Below, in pieces: positions 7,657-16,484 of a DNA stretch of 59,576 nucleotides. The notes below the pieces were generated by a model. It was not told the DNA's origin and ran no database searches. It saw only the letters and a program-made list of their open reading frames with translations. Position 1 is the first letter of the stretch; each line of letters begins with the position of its first letter. The stretch comes from Betaproteobacteria bacterium (lineage in GTDB: Bacteria; Pseudomonadota; Gammaproteobacteria; Burkholderiales; SG8-39). Location of the stretch: assembly GCA_009693435.1 (NCBI GenBank), contig SHXF01000013.1, positions 1 through 59,576 on the forward strand. Reading direction: 5' to 3'. The translations under genes and the position numbers were made by a program.

Positions 7657-9994
7657 GGATCATGGTGTCGGTAAATCAGGGCCTGCCACCGGATCGCGAC
7701 TTGAACGTTTTGAGGACCTGCGATTTGTTGTCGGTGCCGGTCAATTTGTCGCAGATGGTTTTCATGAAGGCATGTTGCATGCCGTGATACTCCGCTCGCC
7801 CATCGCTCGCGGCTCCATACGGACATTGGACAAGTCTGCTGCGCAAAGTCACAAAGGGGTGGTGCTGGTGCTTGGCGGCGACGATGCCGCCCGGGACAAG
7901 CTCGGCGGCATTCCCTGGGAAGTCTGTCCCCCTGGCATGGAACATCTCGCTGCCTTTCAGGGCGACCCGTCGATTGCCGAACCACAACCGGTTCTGGCGC
8001 GAGGCAGGGTGCGCTATGTAGGCGAACCCGTCGCGGTGATCGTGGGCGAGACGCTGCAGGATGCTCTCGATGGTGCGGAGAAAGTCCTGATCGAATTTGA
8101 TGAGGAAGAACCGCTCGTCGGGGTTCGCGATGCATTGCGCGTGCCTGGCGATGAACAGGGGCACATCGTTTTTCAGCATCGGACCGGCGATAGAGCCGCC
8201 GTCGAGCGGGAAATGAATCGTGCCTATGCCGTGGTCGAGCTTCAAACCCATGTTCCCCGGCTTGTTGCTGCGCCCATCGAAACACGTGGCTGCGTCGGAT
8301 TTTTCGACGCCGGCATGGGCCATTGGACGCTGGTTGCTTCGGCAGGCAAACCGCATCCGGTGCGCGACACCATCGCCGAGCATGTGCTCAAAGTCGACCC
8401 GAATTCCCTTCGCGTCATCGCGACCGATATTGGCGGCGGCTTTGGGTCCAAGAATGTGGCCTATCCCGAGATGGCGATAGTTCTCTGGGCCGCAAAGCTG
8501 GCCGGCAGGCCGGTTCGGTGGATCTGCGAGCGCAATGAATCCTTCGTATCGGATACCCAGGGACGCGACCACCTGGTCACTGCGAAACTGGCCGCCGATG
8601 CCAGTGGCCGCTTGCTGGCGATAGATTACTTTTCGGATGTGAATCTGGGAGCGTATCTCGGTCCGCGAGGGGTAAATCCGTGCATCAGCGGCCTGAGGGC
8701 TCTTACCGGCCCCTATCGCATCGGCGCCATGTCGGCCCAAGTCAGGGGGATCCTGACCAATACTGTTCCAAGCGGTCCCTATCGGGGTGCAGGCGCGCCC
8801 GAGACCTCGTTCGTCGTGGAACGGCTTGTCGACAAAATGGCCGCAAGGCTCGGGCTCGATCCTGCCGAGATCAGAAGGCGCAACCTGATTGGACCAGATC
8901 AGCTTCCGTGGCGCGCGCCTACGGGATTCAGCATCCACAGCGTCGATTTTCCGGCGATATTGGAAAGGGCACTGATGGAGGCCGACTGGCCTGAAAAGGA
9001 AACGAGGAAGCAAACCGGGGAAGAATCGCGGCGACGAGGGATCGGGCTCGCCTTCACAATCGAGAATTACGGAACCTCATACGATGAAGCCGCCGAGATT
9101 GTGGTTCATGCGGATGGACGGGTCGAGGTGCTGATCGGCACCAAGTCCGGGGGGCAAAGTCACGAGACGAGCTATGCGCAAATTGCGGCGGATGCGCTGG
9201 ATCTCGACCCGACCATGATTGCCATCGTGCAGGGTGATACAAGCCGGATCGAGCGCGGCAACGGGACCGGAGCGTCACGCTCGATCACTACGGGGGGATC
9301 GGCAATCCTGCACGGCTGCATCAAGCTGCTGAACGAAGCGCGCGGGATGGCTGCGCGACTGCTCCAGTGTCCGACGGAGGCCGTGCAATACGGGCGCGGC
9401 GTGTACTCGGTGCCGGGAGCTGCGCAAAATTCAGGAATCAGTCTCGCCGCGATAGCCGCCTCTGCTCCTGCGGGACGAATCCATGTCAGCGCCAGTTTCA
9501 GACCCGAATCCAATTCCTTTCCCGGGGGCTGCCATGTTGCGGAGGTTGAAGTGGATACGGAAACAGGGTGCGTGAGATTGTTGCGCTATGTCGCCGTGCA
9601 TGATGCCGGAGTGGCAGTCAATCCAGGTGTAGTCGAGGGACAACTCCAGGGAGGGATTGCGCAAGGCATCGGTGCCGCGCTGATGGAAACGGTACGCTAC
9701 GATGCCGAGAGCGGTCAGGCTGTTTCCGCGTCCTTTGTCGATTACGCAATGCCCCGCGCCGATGACCTCTGCTGTTTCAGGATTGTCCTCAAAGGCGTGC
9801 CTTGCACCAGTAACCCGCTCGGTGCAAAAGCCGTTGGAGAGGCTGGCGCTGTCGCCGCGCCGCCGGCCATTGTCAATGCGATCGTCGATGCATTGCGCGG
9901 CATCGGTGTCGAGGATGTTCATTTGCCTGCAACTCCCCCGGCCGTCTGGAATGCCATAATTCTGGCCAGGCAGGACTCGATCGGAGGTCTGTGA
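7643..9994 (+). CDS. Xanthine dehydrogenase/CO dehydrogenase-type molybdopterin-binding subunit
   Basis: 783 residues, normal for the large subunit of the molybdenum hydroxylase family, which hydroxylates heterocycles, aldehydes or CO using water oxygen. GSRLERFEDLRFVVGAGQF near residue 17 matches the family N-terminus. GGGFGSKN lies near 264, GPYRGAGAPET near 379, and the catalytic-Glu motif VGEAGA near 731. ATG 7643 lies in the last unit of a 14-bp array and has no Shine-Dalgarno; no alternative ATG exists before the domain starts. The 2Fe-2S and FAD subunits that normally accompany it are absent nearby. A Bug receptor follows with a TGATG overlap, so the enzyme may act on a substrate that receptor captures (inference). 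Confidence 0.9.
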   Translation: MNRPEDHGVGKSGPATGSRLERFEDLRFVVGAGQFVADGFHEGMLHAVILRSPIARGSIRTLDKSAAQSHKGVVLVLGGDDAARDKLGGIPWEVCPPGMEHLAAFQGDPSIAEPQPVLARGRVRYVGEPVAVIVGETLQDALDGAEKVLIEFDEEEPLVGVRDALRVPGDEQGHIVFQHRTGDRAAVEREMNRAYAVVELQTHVPRLVAAPIETRGCVGFFDAGMGHWTLVASAGKPHPVRDTIAEHVLKVDPNSLRVIATDIGGGFGSKNVAYPEMAIVLWAAKLAGRPVRWICERNESFVSDTQGRDHLVTAKLAADASGRLLAIDYFSDVNLGAYLGPRGVNPCISGLRALTGPYRIGAMSAQVRGILTNTVPSGPYRGAGAPETSFVVERLVDKMAARLGLDPAEIRRRNLIGPDQLPWRAPTGFSIHSVDFPAILERALMEADWPEKETRKQTGEESRRRGIGLAFTIENYGTSYDEAAEIVVHADGRVEVLIGTKSGGQSHETSYAQIAADALDLDPTMIAIVQGDTSRIERGNGTGASRSITTGGSAILHGCIKLLNEARGMAARLLQCPTEAVQYGRGVYSVPGAAQNSGISLAAIAASAPAGRIHVSASFRPESNSFPGGCHVAEVEVDTETGCVRLLRYVAVHDAGVAVNPGVVEGQLQGGIAQGIGAALMETVRYDAESGQAVSASFVDYAMPRADDLCCFRIVLKGVPCTSNPLGAKAVGEAGAVAAPPAIVNAIVDALRGIGVEDVHLPATPPAVWNAIILARQDSIGGL

Positions 9995-10986
9995 TGAAAT
10001 CAGTTCGCAGGAGTTTATTGCGGGTCGGCCTACTTCTCGCCGGGGCAATCGGGGCGACCGTCGCCGCCACTCCGGCCGGCGCGCAGAGCGACTACCCGGC
10101 ACGATCGGTGAGGATCGTGGTCCCGTATCCACCGGGAGGCGCACCTGACATCCTCGCAAGGATGCTGTCGCTGAAGTATGCCGATGCACTGGGCCAGCCC
10201 TTCGTCGTCGAAAACCGCCCGGGTGCTGCCGGTAACATAGGCACCGATCATGTGGCCAAATCAGCGCCCAACGGATACACCCTCCTGTTCGCATCCGATG
10301 GTCCGCTCACGATCAGCCCGAACCTCAGCAAGGTGCCGTATGACCCGGTTGGCGACTTCACACCGATCACCCTCGCGACCACCAACGTCTTCTATCTCCT
10401 GGCTACCCCGGCGTTTCCGGCGAATTCAGTCCAGGACCTCGTAGCGATTGCGAAGGCGAACCCGGGTAAATACAACTTCGCGTCTGGCGGGATCGGCAGC
10501 CCGCACCATCTTATCGGCGAGCTTTTCCACGCCCGGGCCGGCGTGAAGCTTGTGCATGTGCCTTACAACGGATTTCCGCAGGCGGTGAGCGACGTGATCA
10601 GTGGCAAGGTGGAGATTACGTACTCCGGCCTTGCCGGTTCCTCGCCATACATCAAGGCGGGAAAACTCAAGGCGCTTGGAGTGACCGGCACCTCGAGGTT
10701 CGCAGGCACGCCCGACGTTCCCACGATCGGCGAATCAGGTTTTCCGGGGTTTGAAGCCACCTTTTTCTACGGACTGCTCGGGCCGCCCGGAATGCCGCGC
10801 GATATTGTCTCCAGGCTGGAGCAGCAAACCTCCAGGGCCCTGCGATCGAAGGACGTTGCTGAACGGGTAAATTCGATCGGCATGGATGTCGTTGCGAGTA
10901 CGCCCGAGGAATTCTCTGCCCGGATTCGCGCCGACCTTGAGAAATGGGCCAAAGTCCTGCGATCCTCGGGTGCCAAAGCAGAATGA
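9994..10986 (+). CDS. Bug/TctC-family periplasmic solute-binding protein (copy 1)
   Basis: 330 residues. A signal peptide with a long hydrophobic core ends near AGAQS (about residue 29-31). The mature part starts YPARSVRIVVPYPPGG, followed by the ligand-loop and family blocks VENRPGAAGNIG, GSPHHLIGELF, and DVPTIGESGFPGF. GGAGG lies 6 nt before ATG 9994, which shares its A with the preceding TGA; GTG 9991 is less likely. Family knowledge: Bug proteins bind small carboxylates or amides with high affinity, some serving tripartite tricarboxylate transporters. No permease is nearby, so this one may be an orphan receptor. The ligand cannot be read from sequence. Confidence 0.92.
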   Translation: MKSVRRSLLRVGLLLAGAIGATVAATPAGAQSDYPARSVRIVVPYPPGGAPDILARMLSLKYADALGQPFVVENRPGAAGNIGTDHVAKSAPNGYTLLFASDGPLTISPNLSKVPYDPVGDFTPITLATTNVFYLLATPAFPANSVQDLVAIAKANPGKYNFASGGIGSPHHLIGELFHARAGVKLVHVPYNGFPQAVSDVISGKVEITYSGLAGSSPYIKAGKLKALGVTGTSRFAGTPDVPTIGESGFPGFEATFFYGLLGPPGMPRDIVSRLEQQTSRALRSKDVAERVNSIGMDVVASTPEEFSARIRADLEKWAKVLRSSGAKAE

Positions 10987-11315
10987 GCCTCTCTCACCTA
11001 TGACGATCGTATCGTCCTTGGCAAATGGATCGCAAGTCGCCCGTAACGATGGTCGTGACGTTCCCGGTAGCGGTGTTCCGGTGCCCCTTCCTTTTTTCAA
11101 TCGGATCGGCGCCTGACCACAGTTCTGGAAGATGACTATCCTGGCAATACGTTGGGGTTCGCCGCACTCACCCCAACCTGCGCTAGACCGTATTTGCGCC
11201 GCGGAATCCTCAATCTGGAATGCCTGCGACCCCGCCCCTTCAGCTACGGCCCAGCGCAGCGAAGCGTGCGACGCGGTAAAGTCTCGCCTTCCAACACTGC
11301 CACCGGGAAATCAAC
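10987..11315. other. Intergenic region with one REP-like element
   Basis: No gene supported. A REP-like inverted repeat GTTGGGG...CCCCAAC lies at 11151-11177. The remainder shows no terminator or clear promoter. Confidence 0.5.
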
Positions 11316-12332
11316 ATGAAAGCTGTGGGCCTGTTCCGCTATCTGCCGATAGATCATCCGGAATCGCTGCTCGATCTCGAGATCGACAAACCCGTCGCCA
11401 CAGGACACGACCTGCTGGTCAAGGTGCATGCGATCTCGGTCAACCCGGTCGACTACAAACGTCGCGCCCCCAAGGATCTGGTGGAAACCACGCCGCGCGT
11501 GCTCGGCTTCGATGTCGCGGGCGTGGTGGAGAGCGCGGGCCCAGACGTCACCTTGTTCAAGCCCGGTGACGCCGTCTATTACGCCGGCAGCGTGGTGCGG
11601 CAGGGGGGCAACAGCGAATTCCATCTGGTGGACGAGCGCATCGTCGGCAGGAAGCCGCGCAACCTCGGCTTCGCCGAAGCCGCGGCATTGCCGCTGACGA
11701 CGCTGACCGCCTGGGAGGCGCTGTTCGACCGCATGGGCCTATCGCGCGAAGGCGCGCACGCCGGACGCACCCTGCTGATCATCGCCGGCGCGGGCGGTGT
11801 AGGCTCGATCGCGATCCAGCTGGCGAAGCAGCTGGCGCGGCTCACCGTGATCGCGACCGCTTCCCGGCCCGAATCGATTGCCTGGGCGCGCAACCTGGGC
11901 GCGGACCACATCATCGATCACGGCCGGGATCTCGCGCCGCAGCTGGCCGCGGCCGGCATGGCGGAGGTCGATTACGTACTGTGCTGCAACAACGCCGACC
12001 ACTATCTGGCGCTGCTTGCGCCCATCATCAAGCCGCAGGGGCGCATCTGCACCATCGTCGGCACGCAGCAACCGGTCCACCTCATGCCCTACATGCAGAA
12101 GAGCGCGTCCATCTGCTGGGAATACATGTTCACCCGCTCGACGTTCAACACCCCCGACATGATCGAGCAGCATCGCTTGCTGAACGACGTGGCGGCGATG
12201 ATAGAAGCGGGCACCGTCAGAACCACCGTCGCGACCCACCTCGGCAAGATCAATGCAGCCAACCTGAAGCGCGCCCACAAGACGCTGGAAGAAGGGCACG
12301 CGCTGGGCAAGATCGTGCTCGAGGGATTTTGA
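11316..12332 (+). CDS. Zinc-type alcohol dehydrogenase-like protein (quinone oxidoreductase branch of MDR)
   Basis: 338 residues of the medium-chain dehydrogenase/reductase fold. The N-terminal GroES-like half contains HAISVNPVDYKRR and VLGFDVAGVV. The NADPH-binding motif IIAGAGGVGSIAIQLAK is near residue 152, then RNLGADHIIDH. Catalytic-zinc Cys/His ligands of true alcohol dehydrogenases are not evident, so it is probably a zinc-independent reductase of the adh_fam_1 type acting on quinones or enones. No ribosome-binding site is strong. It is monocistronic on the plus strand, followed by the 37-bp repeat array. Confidence 0.88.
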   Translation: MKAVGLFRYLPIDHPESLLDLEIDKPVATGHDLLVKVHAISVNPVDYKRRAPKDLVETTPRVLGFDVAGVVESAGPDVTLFKPGDAVYYAGSVVRQGGNSEFHLVDERIVGRKPRNLGFAEAAALPLTTLTAWEALFDRMGLSREGAHAGRTLLIIAGAGGVGSIAIQLAKQLARLTVIATASRPESIAWARNLGADHIIDHGRDLAPQLAAAGMAEVDYVLCCNNADHYLALLAPIIKPQGRICTIVGTQQPVHLMPYMQKSASICWEYMFTRSTFNTPDMIEQHRLLNDVAAMIEAGTVRTTVATHLGKINAANLKRAHKTLEEGHALGKIVLEGF

Positions 12333-12353
12333 GCCACCGTGTCCGAATCTGCG

Positions 12354-12538
12354 TTCGTCATGAGCTTGTCGAAGGACGTCAAACCATCCATTCGTCCTGA
12401 GCTTGTCGAAGGACATCAAACCATCCGTTCGTCCTGAGCTTGTCGAAGGACATCAAACCATCCGTTCGTCATGAGCTTGTCGCAGTACGTCAAACCCTCC
12501 GTTCGTCCTGAGCTTGTCGCAGGACATCAAACTCACCC
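12354..12538 (+). repeat. 37-bp tandem repeat, 5 units, with hairpin core
   Basis: Units begin at 12354, 12391, 12428, 12465 and 12502. Each has the core TTCGTCCTGAGCTTGTCGAA followed by GGAC and a CATCAAACCATCCG-like spacer. The ends TTCGTCC and GGAC can pair, giving a small hairpin per unit. This core is familiar as a dispersed element in many bacterial genomes; here it is arrayed head to tail between two genes. Confidence 0.85.
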
Positions 12539-12599
12539 CGAACGCAATCATGAAACTTGAAAATCCCCGGAATCCGATGCCTCCGCCGAGCGAACACCC

Positions 12600-13910
12600 G
12601 TGAATGACGACGCGCTGATCGATTCGCACCTCGCCTGGCGCCGCCTGGCTGCGGCGATGATACTCATGGCCATAGGCGGATCGGGCATGTACTCCATGGT
12701 GGTGGCGCTGCCCTTGGTGCAGGCGGACTTCGGCGCCTCGCGCTCCGACGTATCGCTGGTGTACTCGCTCACCATGATCGGCTTCGGCGTGGGCGGGGTG
12801 CTGATGGGCCGCCTCTCGGATCGCTACGGTCCGATGGTGCCGGTGATGGGCGGCAGCCTGTGCCTCAGCCTGGGTTATATCGTCGCCGGGGCGAGCCAGA
12901 ATCTGCTGCAGCTTGCGGCCGCCCATGGCGTGATGATCGGGCTGCTGGGCGCATCGGCAACCTTCGGGCCGCTGATCAGCGATGCCGCGCTGTGGTTCAG
13001 GAAGCATCGCGGCATCGCCGTGTCGCTGTGCGCCAGCGGCAATTATTTTGCCGGCGCGCTGTGGCCGCCGGTGATGCAGTTTTTCGTCGACCGGGTCGGC
13101 TGGCGCGCCACCTTTACCGGCATGGGCGTGTTCTGCCTGGTGATGGTTCCGGTGTCGCTGATGCTGCGGCGCCGGCCGCCGCATACTGGAACGAGCGCCG
13201 GAACGAGCGCCGGAACGAGCGCCGCAGCCAGCGGCAGCAGTGTCGCTGCAGGCGCCGGCGCAGGCGAGGCGACCACACTCTCCCCGGAAGACCCGCACGC
13301 GCGGCCGCTCGGATTCGCGCCCGGCGTGCTGCTGTTTCTCCTCTGCATTGCCGGTGTGGGCTGCTGCGTGGCCATGGCGATGCCGCAGGTCCACATGATC
13401 GCCTACTGCGGCGACCTCGGCTACGCGGCGGCGCGCGGCGCGGAAATGACCTCGCTGATGCTCGGCTTCGGCGTGGTCAGCCGCCTCATTTCCGGCTGGA
13501 TCGCCGACCGCATCGGCGGCCTGCGCACGCTGCTGCTGGGAGCGGTGCTGCAGACGATCGCATTGATGCTGTTCCTGCCGTTCGACGGCCTCGCCGCGCT
13601 GTATGTCGTATCCATTCTGTTCGGCTTGTTCCAGGGCGGACTGGTGCCGGCGTATGCGCTCATCATCCGCGAATATTTTCCGGCGCGCGGCGCCGCAATG
13701 CGGGTCGGCGTGGTGCTGATGGCCACGCTGTTCGGCATGGCGCTGGGCGGCTGGATGCCGGGCGCGATCTTCGATTTCAGCGGAGCGTATCGCGCCGCCT
13801 TCGCCAATGCCATTGCGTGGAACGCGCTCACCATTGCCATTGCGGCGATGCTGCTGTATCGGGCGAAGCGCATCGACCGGCCGTTACGCGCAGTCCCGGC
13901 CGCTATCTGA
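12600..13910 (+). CDS. Major facilitator superfamily transporter
   Basis: 436 residues with twelve hydrophobic segments in two six-helix halves, GRLSDRYGPMVP in the loop between helices 2 and 3, and an equivalent GWIADRIGGLRT in the second half. An inner-membrane secondary carrier; the substrate is unclear, and the arrangement resembles the monocarboxylate/oxalate-formate branch (low certainty). The start is GTG 12600, the only sensible one before helix 1. The central cytoplasmic loop carries an in-frame 12-bp repeat giving GTSAGTSAGTSA (13188-13223). Adjacent genes are oxidoreductases, so import of an organic acid is plausible. Confidence 0.88.
   Translation: MNDDALIDSHLAWRRLAAAMILMAIGGSGMYSMVVALPLVQADFGASRSDVSLVYSLTMIGFGVGGVLMGRLSDRYGPMVPVMGGSLCLSLGYIVAGASQNLLQLAAAHGVMIGLLGASATFGPLISDAALWFRKHRGIAVSLCASGNYFAGALWPPVMQFFVDRVGWRATFTGMGVFCLVMVPVSLMLRRRPPHTGTSAGTSAGTSAAASGSSVAAGAGAGEATTLSPEDPHARPLGFAPGVLLFLLCIAGVGCCVAMAMPQVHMIAYCGDLGYAAARGAEMTSLMLGFGVVSRLISGWIADRIGGLRTLLLGAVLQTIALMLFLPFDGLAALYVVSILFGLFQGGLVPAYALIIREYFPARGAAMRVGVVLMATLFGMALGGWMPGAIFDFSGAYRAAFANAIAWNALTIAIAAMLLYRAKRIDRPLRAVPAAI
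13188..13223 (+). repeat. In-frame 12-bp tandem repeat in the MFS central loop
   Basis: Three identical units of GGAACGAGCGCC, encoding GTSA each, in the long loop between helices 6 and 7 where length variation is tolerated. Confidence 0.85.
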
Positions 13911-13974
13911 CGGCGACCCGCAGCGACCCGGCCGGCACGCTGTGGCGGTGCGGTGCGATTCACCACCGATCCGT

Positions 13975-14319
13975 TCAGCAGCCGGGCGACGAGCGGTTCC
14001 TGGCGCACTGCTCCCGATGGCGCCGCGCCGCTGCGGCATTGATCTGCTCCTGCCTGGAGATCGGCCGTTCCTGCTGGACCCATTCGCGCTGGCCCCCGGG
14101 TGAATCGCAATCCACGCCGCGCTGCGATTTACAGCGCTCGACTGCGCGATCCAGCGTTGCCGGCGAACGATAGGGCGCTTGCCGGTCCGCGGCCCCCGAT
14201 TCCGCGGTGCTGGACCCCGCATATCCGGCGCCGATGCCCTGCGCCGGCACCGCCGTGGCGGACAGGGATACGATCACCGCCGCTGCGCGGCACATTGACT
14301 TCAGGCGGGTACGAAACAT
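13975..14319 (-). CDS. Small secreted hypothetical protein
   Basis: 114 residues. The start is ATG 14319, with AGGAG 6 nt upstream; an ATG two codons earlier has no spacing. A signal peptide is clear: basic MFRTRLKSMCR, then AAAVIVSLSATAVPA with likely cleavage after PAQG. The mature part is polar, rich in Arg/Gln/Ala, with four Cys including the pair CKSQRGVDC, suggesting periplasmic disulphides. No domain is recognised. It is convergent with the MFS gene and divergent from the SDR gene. Confidence 0.6.
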   Translation of the reverse strand: MFRTRLKSMCRAAAVIVSLSATAVPAQGIGAGYAGSSTAESGAADRQAPYRSPATLDRAVERCKSQRGVDCDSPGGQREWVQQERPISRQEQINAAAARRHREQCARNRSSPGC

Positions 14320-14476
14320 GGCCATCTCCTCTGCGGTATTGCCGCTGCACATGGTCATATAACGCGCCTGCAGCGGCTGCGGTTGGCAGGTTCCGCCAAT
14401 ATGCCACAGCGCCCCGCCCCGCGCAGTGCGCCTGTCCCTATAATCACCATCATCGCACAACAACGAAGGGCTTCCC

Positions 14477-15232
14477 ATGGAGGCAACAGGCAAGGTGGCG
14501 ATCGTAACGGGCGCCGGCACGGGCATCGGCAAGGCGGCGGCGCTGGCGCTGCTGAAGGCAGGCTACAGCGTGGTGTTTGCCGGCCGCCGCGCCGCGTTGC
14601 TCGACCAGGCAATCGCCGAATCCGGCGCCGCGGCACGTGCGCTCGCCGTGGCGACCGACGTGGGAAATCCGGAAGCGGTGCGCGCGCTGTTCGCGAAAGC
14701 GGGCGAGCGCTTCGGACGCCTCGACCTGCTGTTCAACAACGCCGGCATGGCCACGCCGCCCATACCCCTCGAAGACGTGAGTTATGAACTGTGGCAGCAG
14801 GTGGTGAGCGTGAACCTCACCGGCATGTTCCTCTGCACCCAGGAAGCATTTCGCATGATGAAGGCGCAGACGCCGCGCGGCGGGCGCATCATCAACAACG
14901 GTTCGATTTCGGCGCACGTCCCGCGGCCCAATTCGACGCCCTACACCGCCACCAAGCACGCCATCACCGGCCTCACCCGGTCCACCTCGCTGGAAGGCAG
15001 GCAGTACGACATCGCCTGCGGGCAGATCGACATCGGCAACGCGGTGACCGAACTCGCGGCCCGCATGGCCAAGGGCGTGCAGCAGGCGAATGGCACGATT
15101 GCGCCGGAACCGCTCATGGATGTGCAGCACGTCGCCGATTCCATCGTGCACATGGCCGGCTTTCCGCTGGAGACCAACGTGCAGTTCATGACCATCATGG
15201 CCACCAAGATGCCGTTCATCGGCCGGGGATGA
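14477..15232 (+). CDS. Short-chain dehydrogenase/reductase
   Basis: 251 residues, classical SDR. The cofactor motif TGAGTGIG is at residues 11-18 and NNAG near 91. The catalytic triad is Ser143 (NNGS), Tyr156 and Lys160 (YTATK). An Arg-rich segment after the cofactor motif (AGRRAALL) favours NADP(H) (inference). It probably oxidises or reduces a small hydroxy/keto compound in the cytosol. It is the first gene of a plus-strand set: the LLM monooxygenase follows after 28 nt and a Bug receptor 60 nt later, suggesting one pathway. Confidence 0.92.
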   Translation: MEATGKVAIVTGAGTGIGKAAALALLKAGYSVVFAGRRAALLDQAIAESGAAARALAVATDVGNPEAVRALFAKAGERFGRLDLLFNNAGMATPPIPLEDVSYELWQQVVSVNLTGMFLCTQEAFRMMKAQTPRGGRIINNGSISAHVPRPNSTPYTATKHAITGLTRSTSLEGRQYDIACGQIDIGNAVTELAARMAKGVQQANGTIAPEPLMDVQHVADSIVHMAGFPLETNVQFMTIMATKMPFIGRG

Positions 15233-15260
15233 GAGCGGAATACTGTCGGGAAAATTCGAA

Positions 15261-16424
15261 ATGAGCCATGAATTGAACAAGACTCCAGGAGGCGCGGATT
15301 TCGGTCCGGGCCTGGCGCAGCGGATAGCATTCAGGAAACCGCCGCCGGCCGACAGCACCATGCGCTTCGGCATATTCTGGCCGTATTCGGACACGTTCCA
15401 GCCGTCGACGCTGCTGGTCGAACGCAATCCCGACGTGATGGATATCGGCAACCACCTCGCGCTTGCACGCGCCACGGAGGAAGCCGGGTTCGACGTCATC
15501 CTGATTGCCGACGGGTTCACCACGCTCTCGGATCGCGCCGTCGACATTCATTTTCAGGACCCTTCGACGAACGCCGTGACCCTGGCGCCGCCGCTGATCA
15601 TGGCCACCAGCCGCATCGGTATCGTGTCGACGATACACACGACGTACATGCACCCGGTGCAGATCGCGCGGTATGGCGCCCAGCTCGACGCCCTCAGCGG
15701 CGGAAGATGGGGATGGAATATCGTTGCCGGGCACCGCATGAAGGAGGCGCTGCTGTTCGGCTTCAACGACCTGCCGGGCCACGACCTTCGCTACGAAATG
15801 GCCGACGAGTGCGTGCGCCTGATCCGCGAAATCTGGGAGAGCCCGAAGGGCGTCGATCACCAGGGCAAGCACTTTACCGTCAAGGGCCGGTTGCGCGGCC
15901 CGTATCCGCAAGGCCGTCCGCTGCTGGTCAGCGCCGCGTCATCGGGGCGCGGACATGATTTCGCCATCGAGCATTGCGACTACCTGTTTGCCACCGTGGC
16001 GAGCGCTCTGGGTATCGTCGAAATCCGCAAAGACCTCGAACAGCGCGCCGCCGATGCAAAGAAGGCGATGCCACCCCTATTGACCACCGCCATCGTGCTG
16101 GTCAGGGATGCTCCGGGCGAGGCCGAGCGCGAGTATGCGGAAATCATGGACTCGGTCGATGCGGAAGTATTCGGCATGCTGGGCGAATCGCGCAGCACGA
16201 TCATCCAGGGCGGCAAGATGGCCGATTTTCCGATATTCCTCGGGACAGCCGAGCAGGTGGCGCAGCAGATAATCGACCTCCATCGCGAGACCGGCCTCAC
16301 CGGACTCATGTTCAGGCTTCCCTACTGGACACCCGAAGAGGTCTCGCGGCTCAAGCCGGTTTTTGCCAGACTCGAACAGGCGGGAGTGTGGATCGATCCT
16401 GCGAATCGCAACTACTCATGGTGA
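15261..16424 (+). CDS. LLM-class flavin-dependent monooxygenase
   Basis: 387 residues. The bacterial luciferase-like TIM-barrel starts at MRFGIFWPYSDTF (about residue 34), continues with ATEEAGFDVILIADGF, STIHTTYMHPVQIARYGAQL, then GGRWGWNIVAGHRMKEALLFG, the typical FMN-binding and substrate-loop blocks of the NtaA/SnaA/DszA-type group. It would oxidise a substrate with O2 and reduced FMN supplied by a separate reductase not seen here. The first 33 residues precede the conserved fold, so an internal ATG at 15360 is possible. It lies between the SDR and Bug genes, consistent with uptake and oxidative breakdown of one compound (inference). Confidence 0.88.
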   Translation: MSHELNKTPGGADFGPGLAQRIAFRKPPPADSTMRFGIFWPYSDTFQPSTLLVERNPDVMDIGNHLALARATEEAGFDVILIADGFTTLSDRAVDIHFQDPSTNAVTLAPPLIMATSRIGIVSTIHTTYMHPVQIARYGAQLDALSGGRWGWNIVAGHRMKEALLFGFNDLPGHDLRYEMADECVRLIREIWESPKGVDHQGKHFTVKGRLRGPYPQGRPLLVSAASSGRGHDFAIEHCDYLFATVASALGIVEIRKDLEQRAADAKKAMPPLLTTAIVLVRDAPGEAEREYAEIMDSVDAEVFGMLGESRSTIIQGGKMADFPIFLGTAEQVAQQIIDLHRETGLTGLMFRLPYWTPEEVSRLKPVFARLEQAGVWIDPANRNYSW

Positions 16425-16484
16425 TGCCCGGATGCGCATCCCCCTACTGCCGTGCCGATGAATTCAAATTACGGGGTTTTTTAA

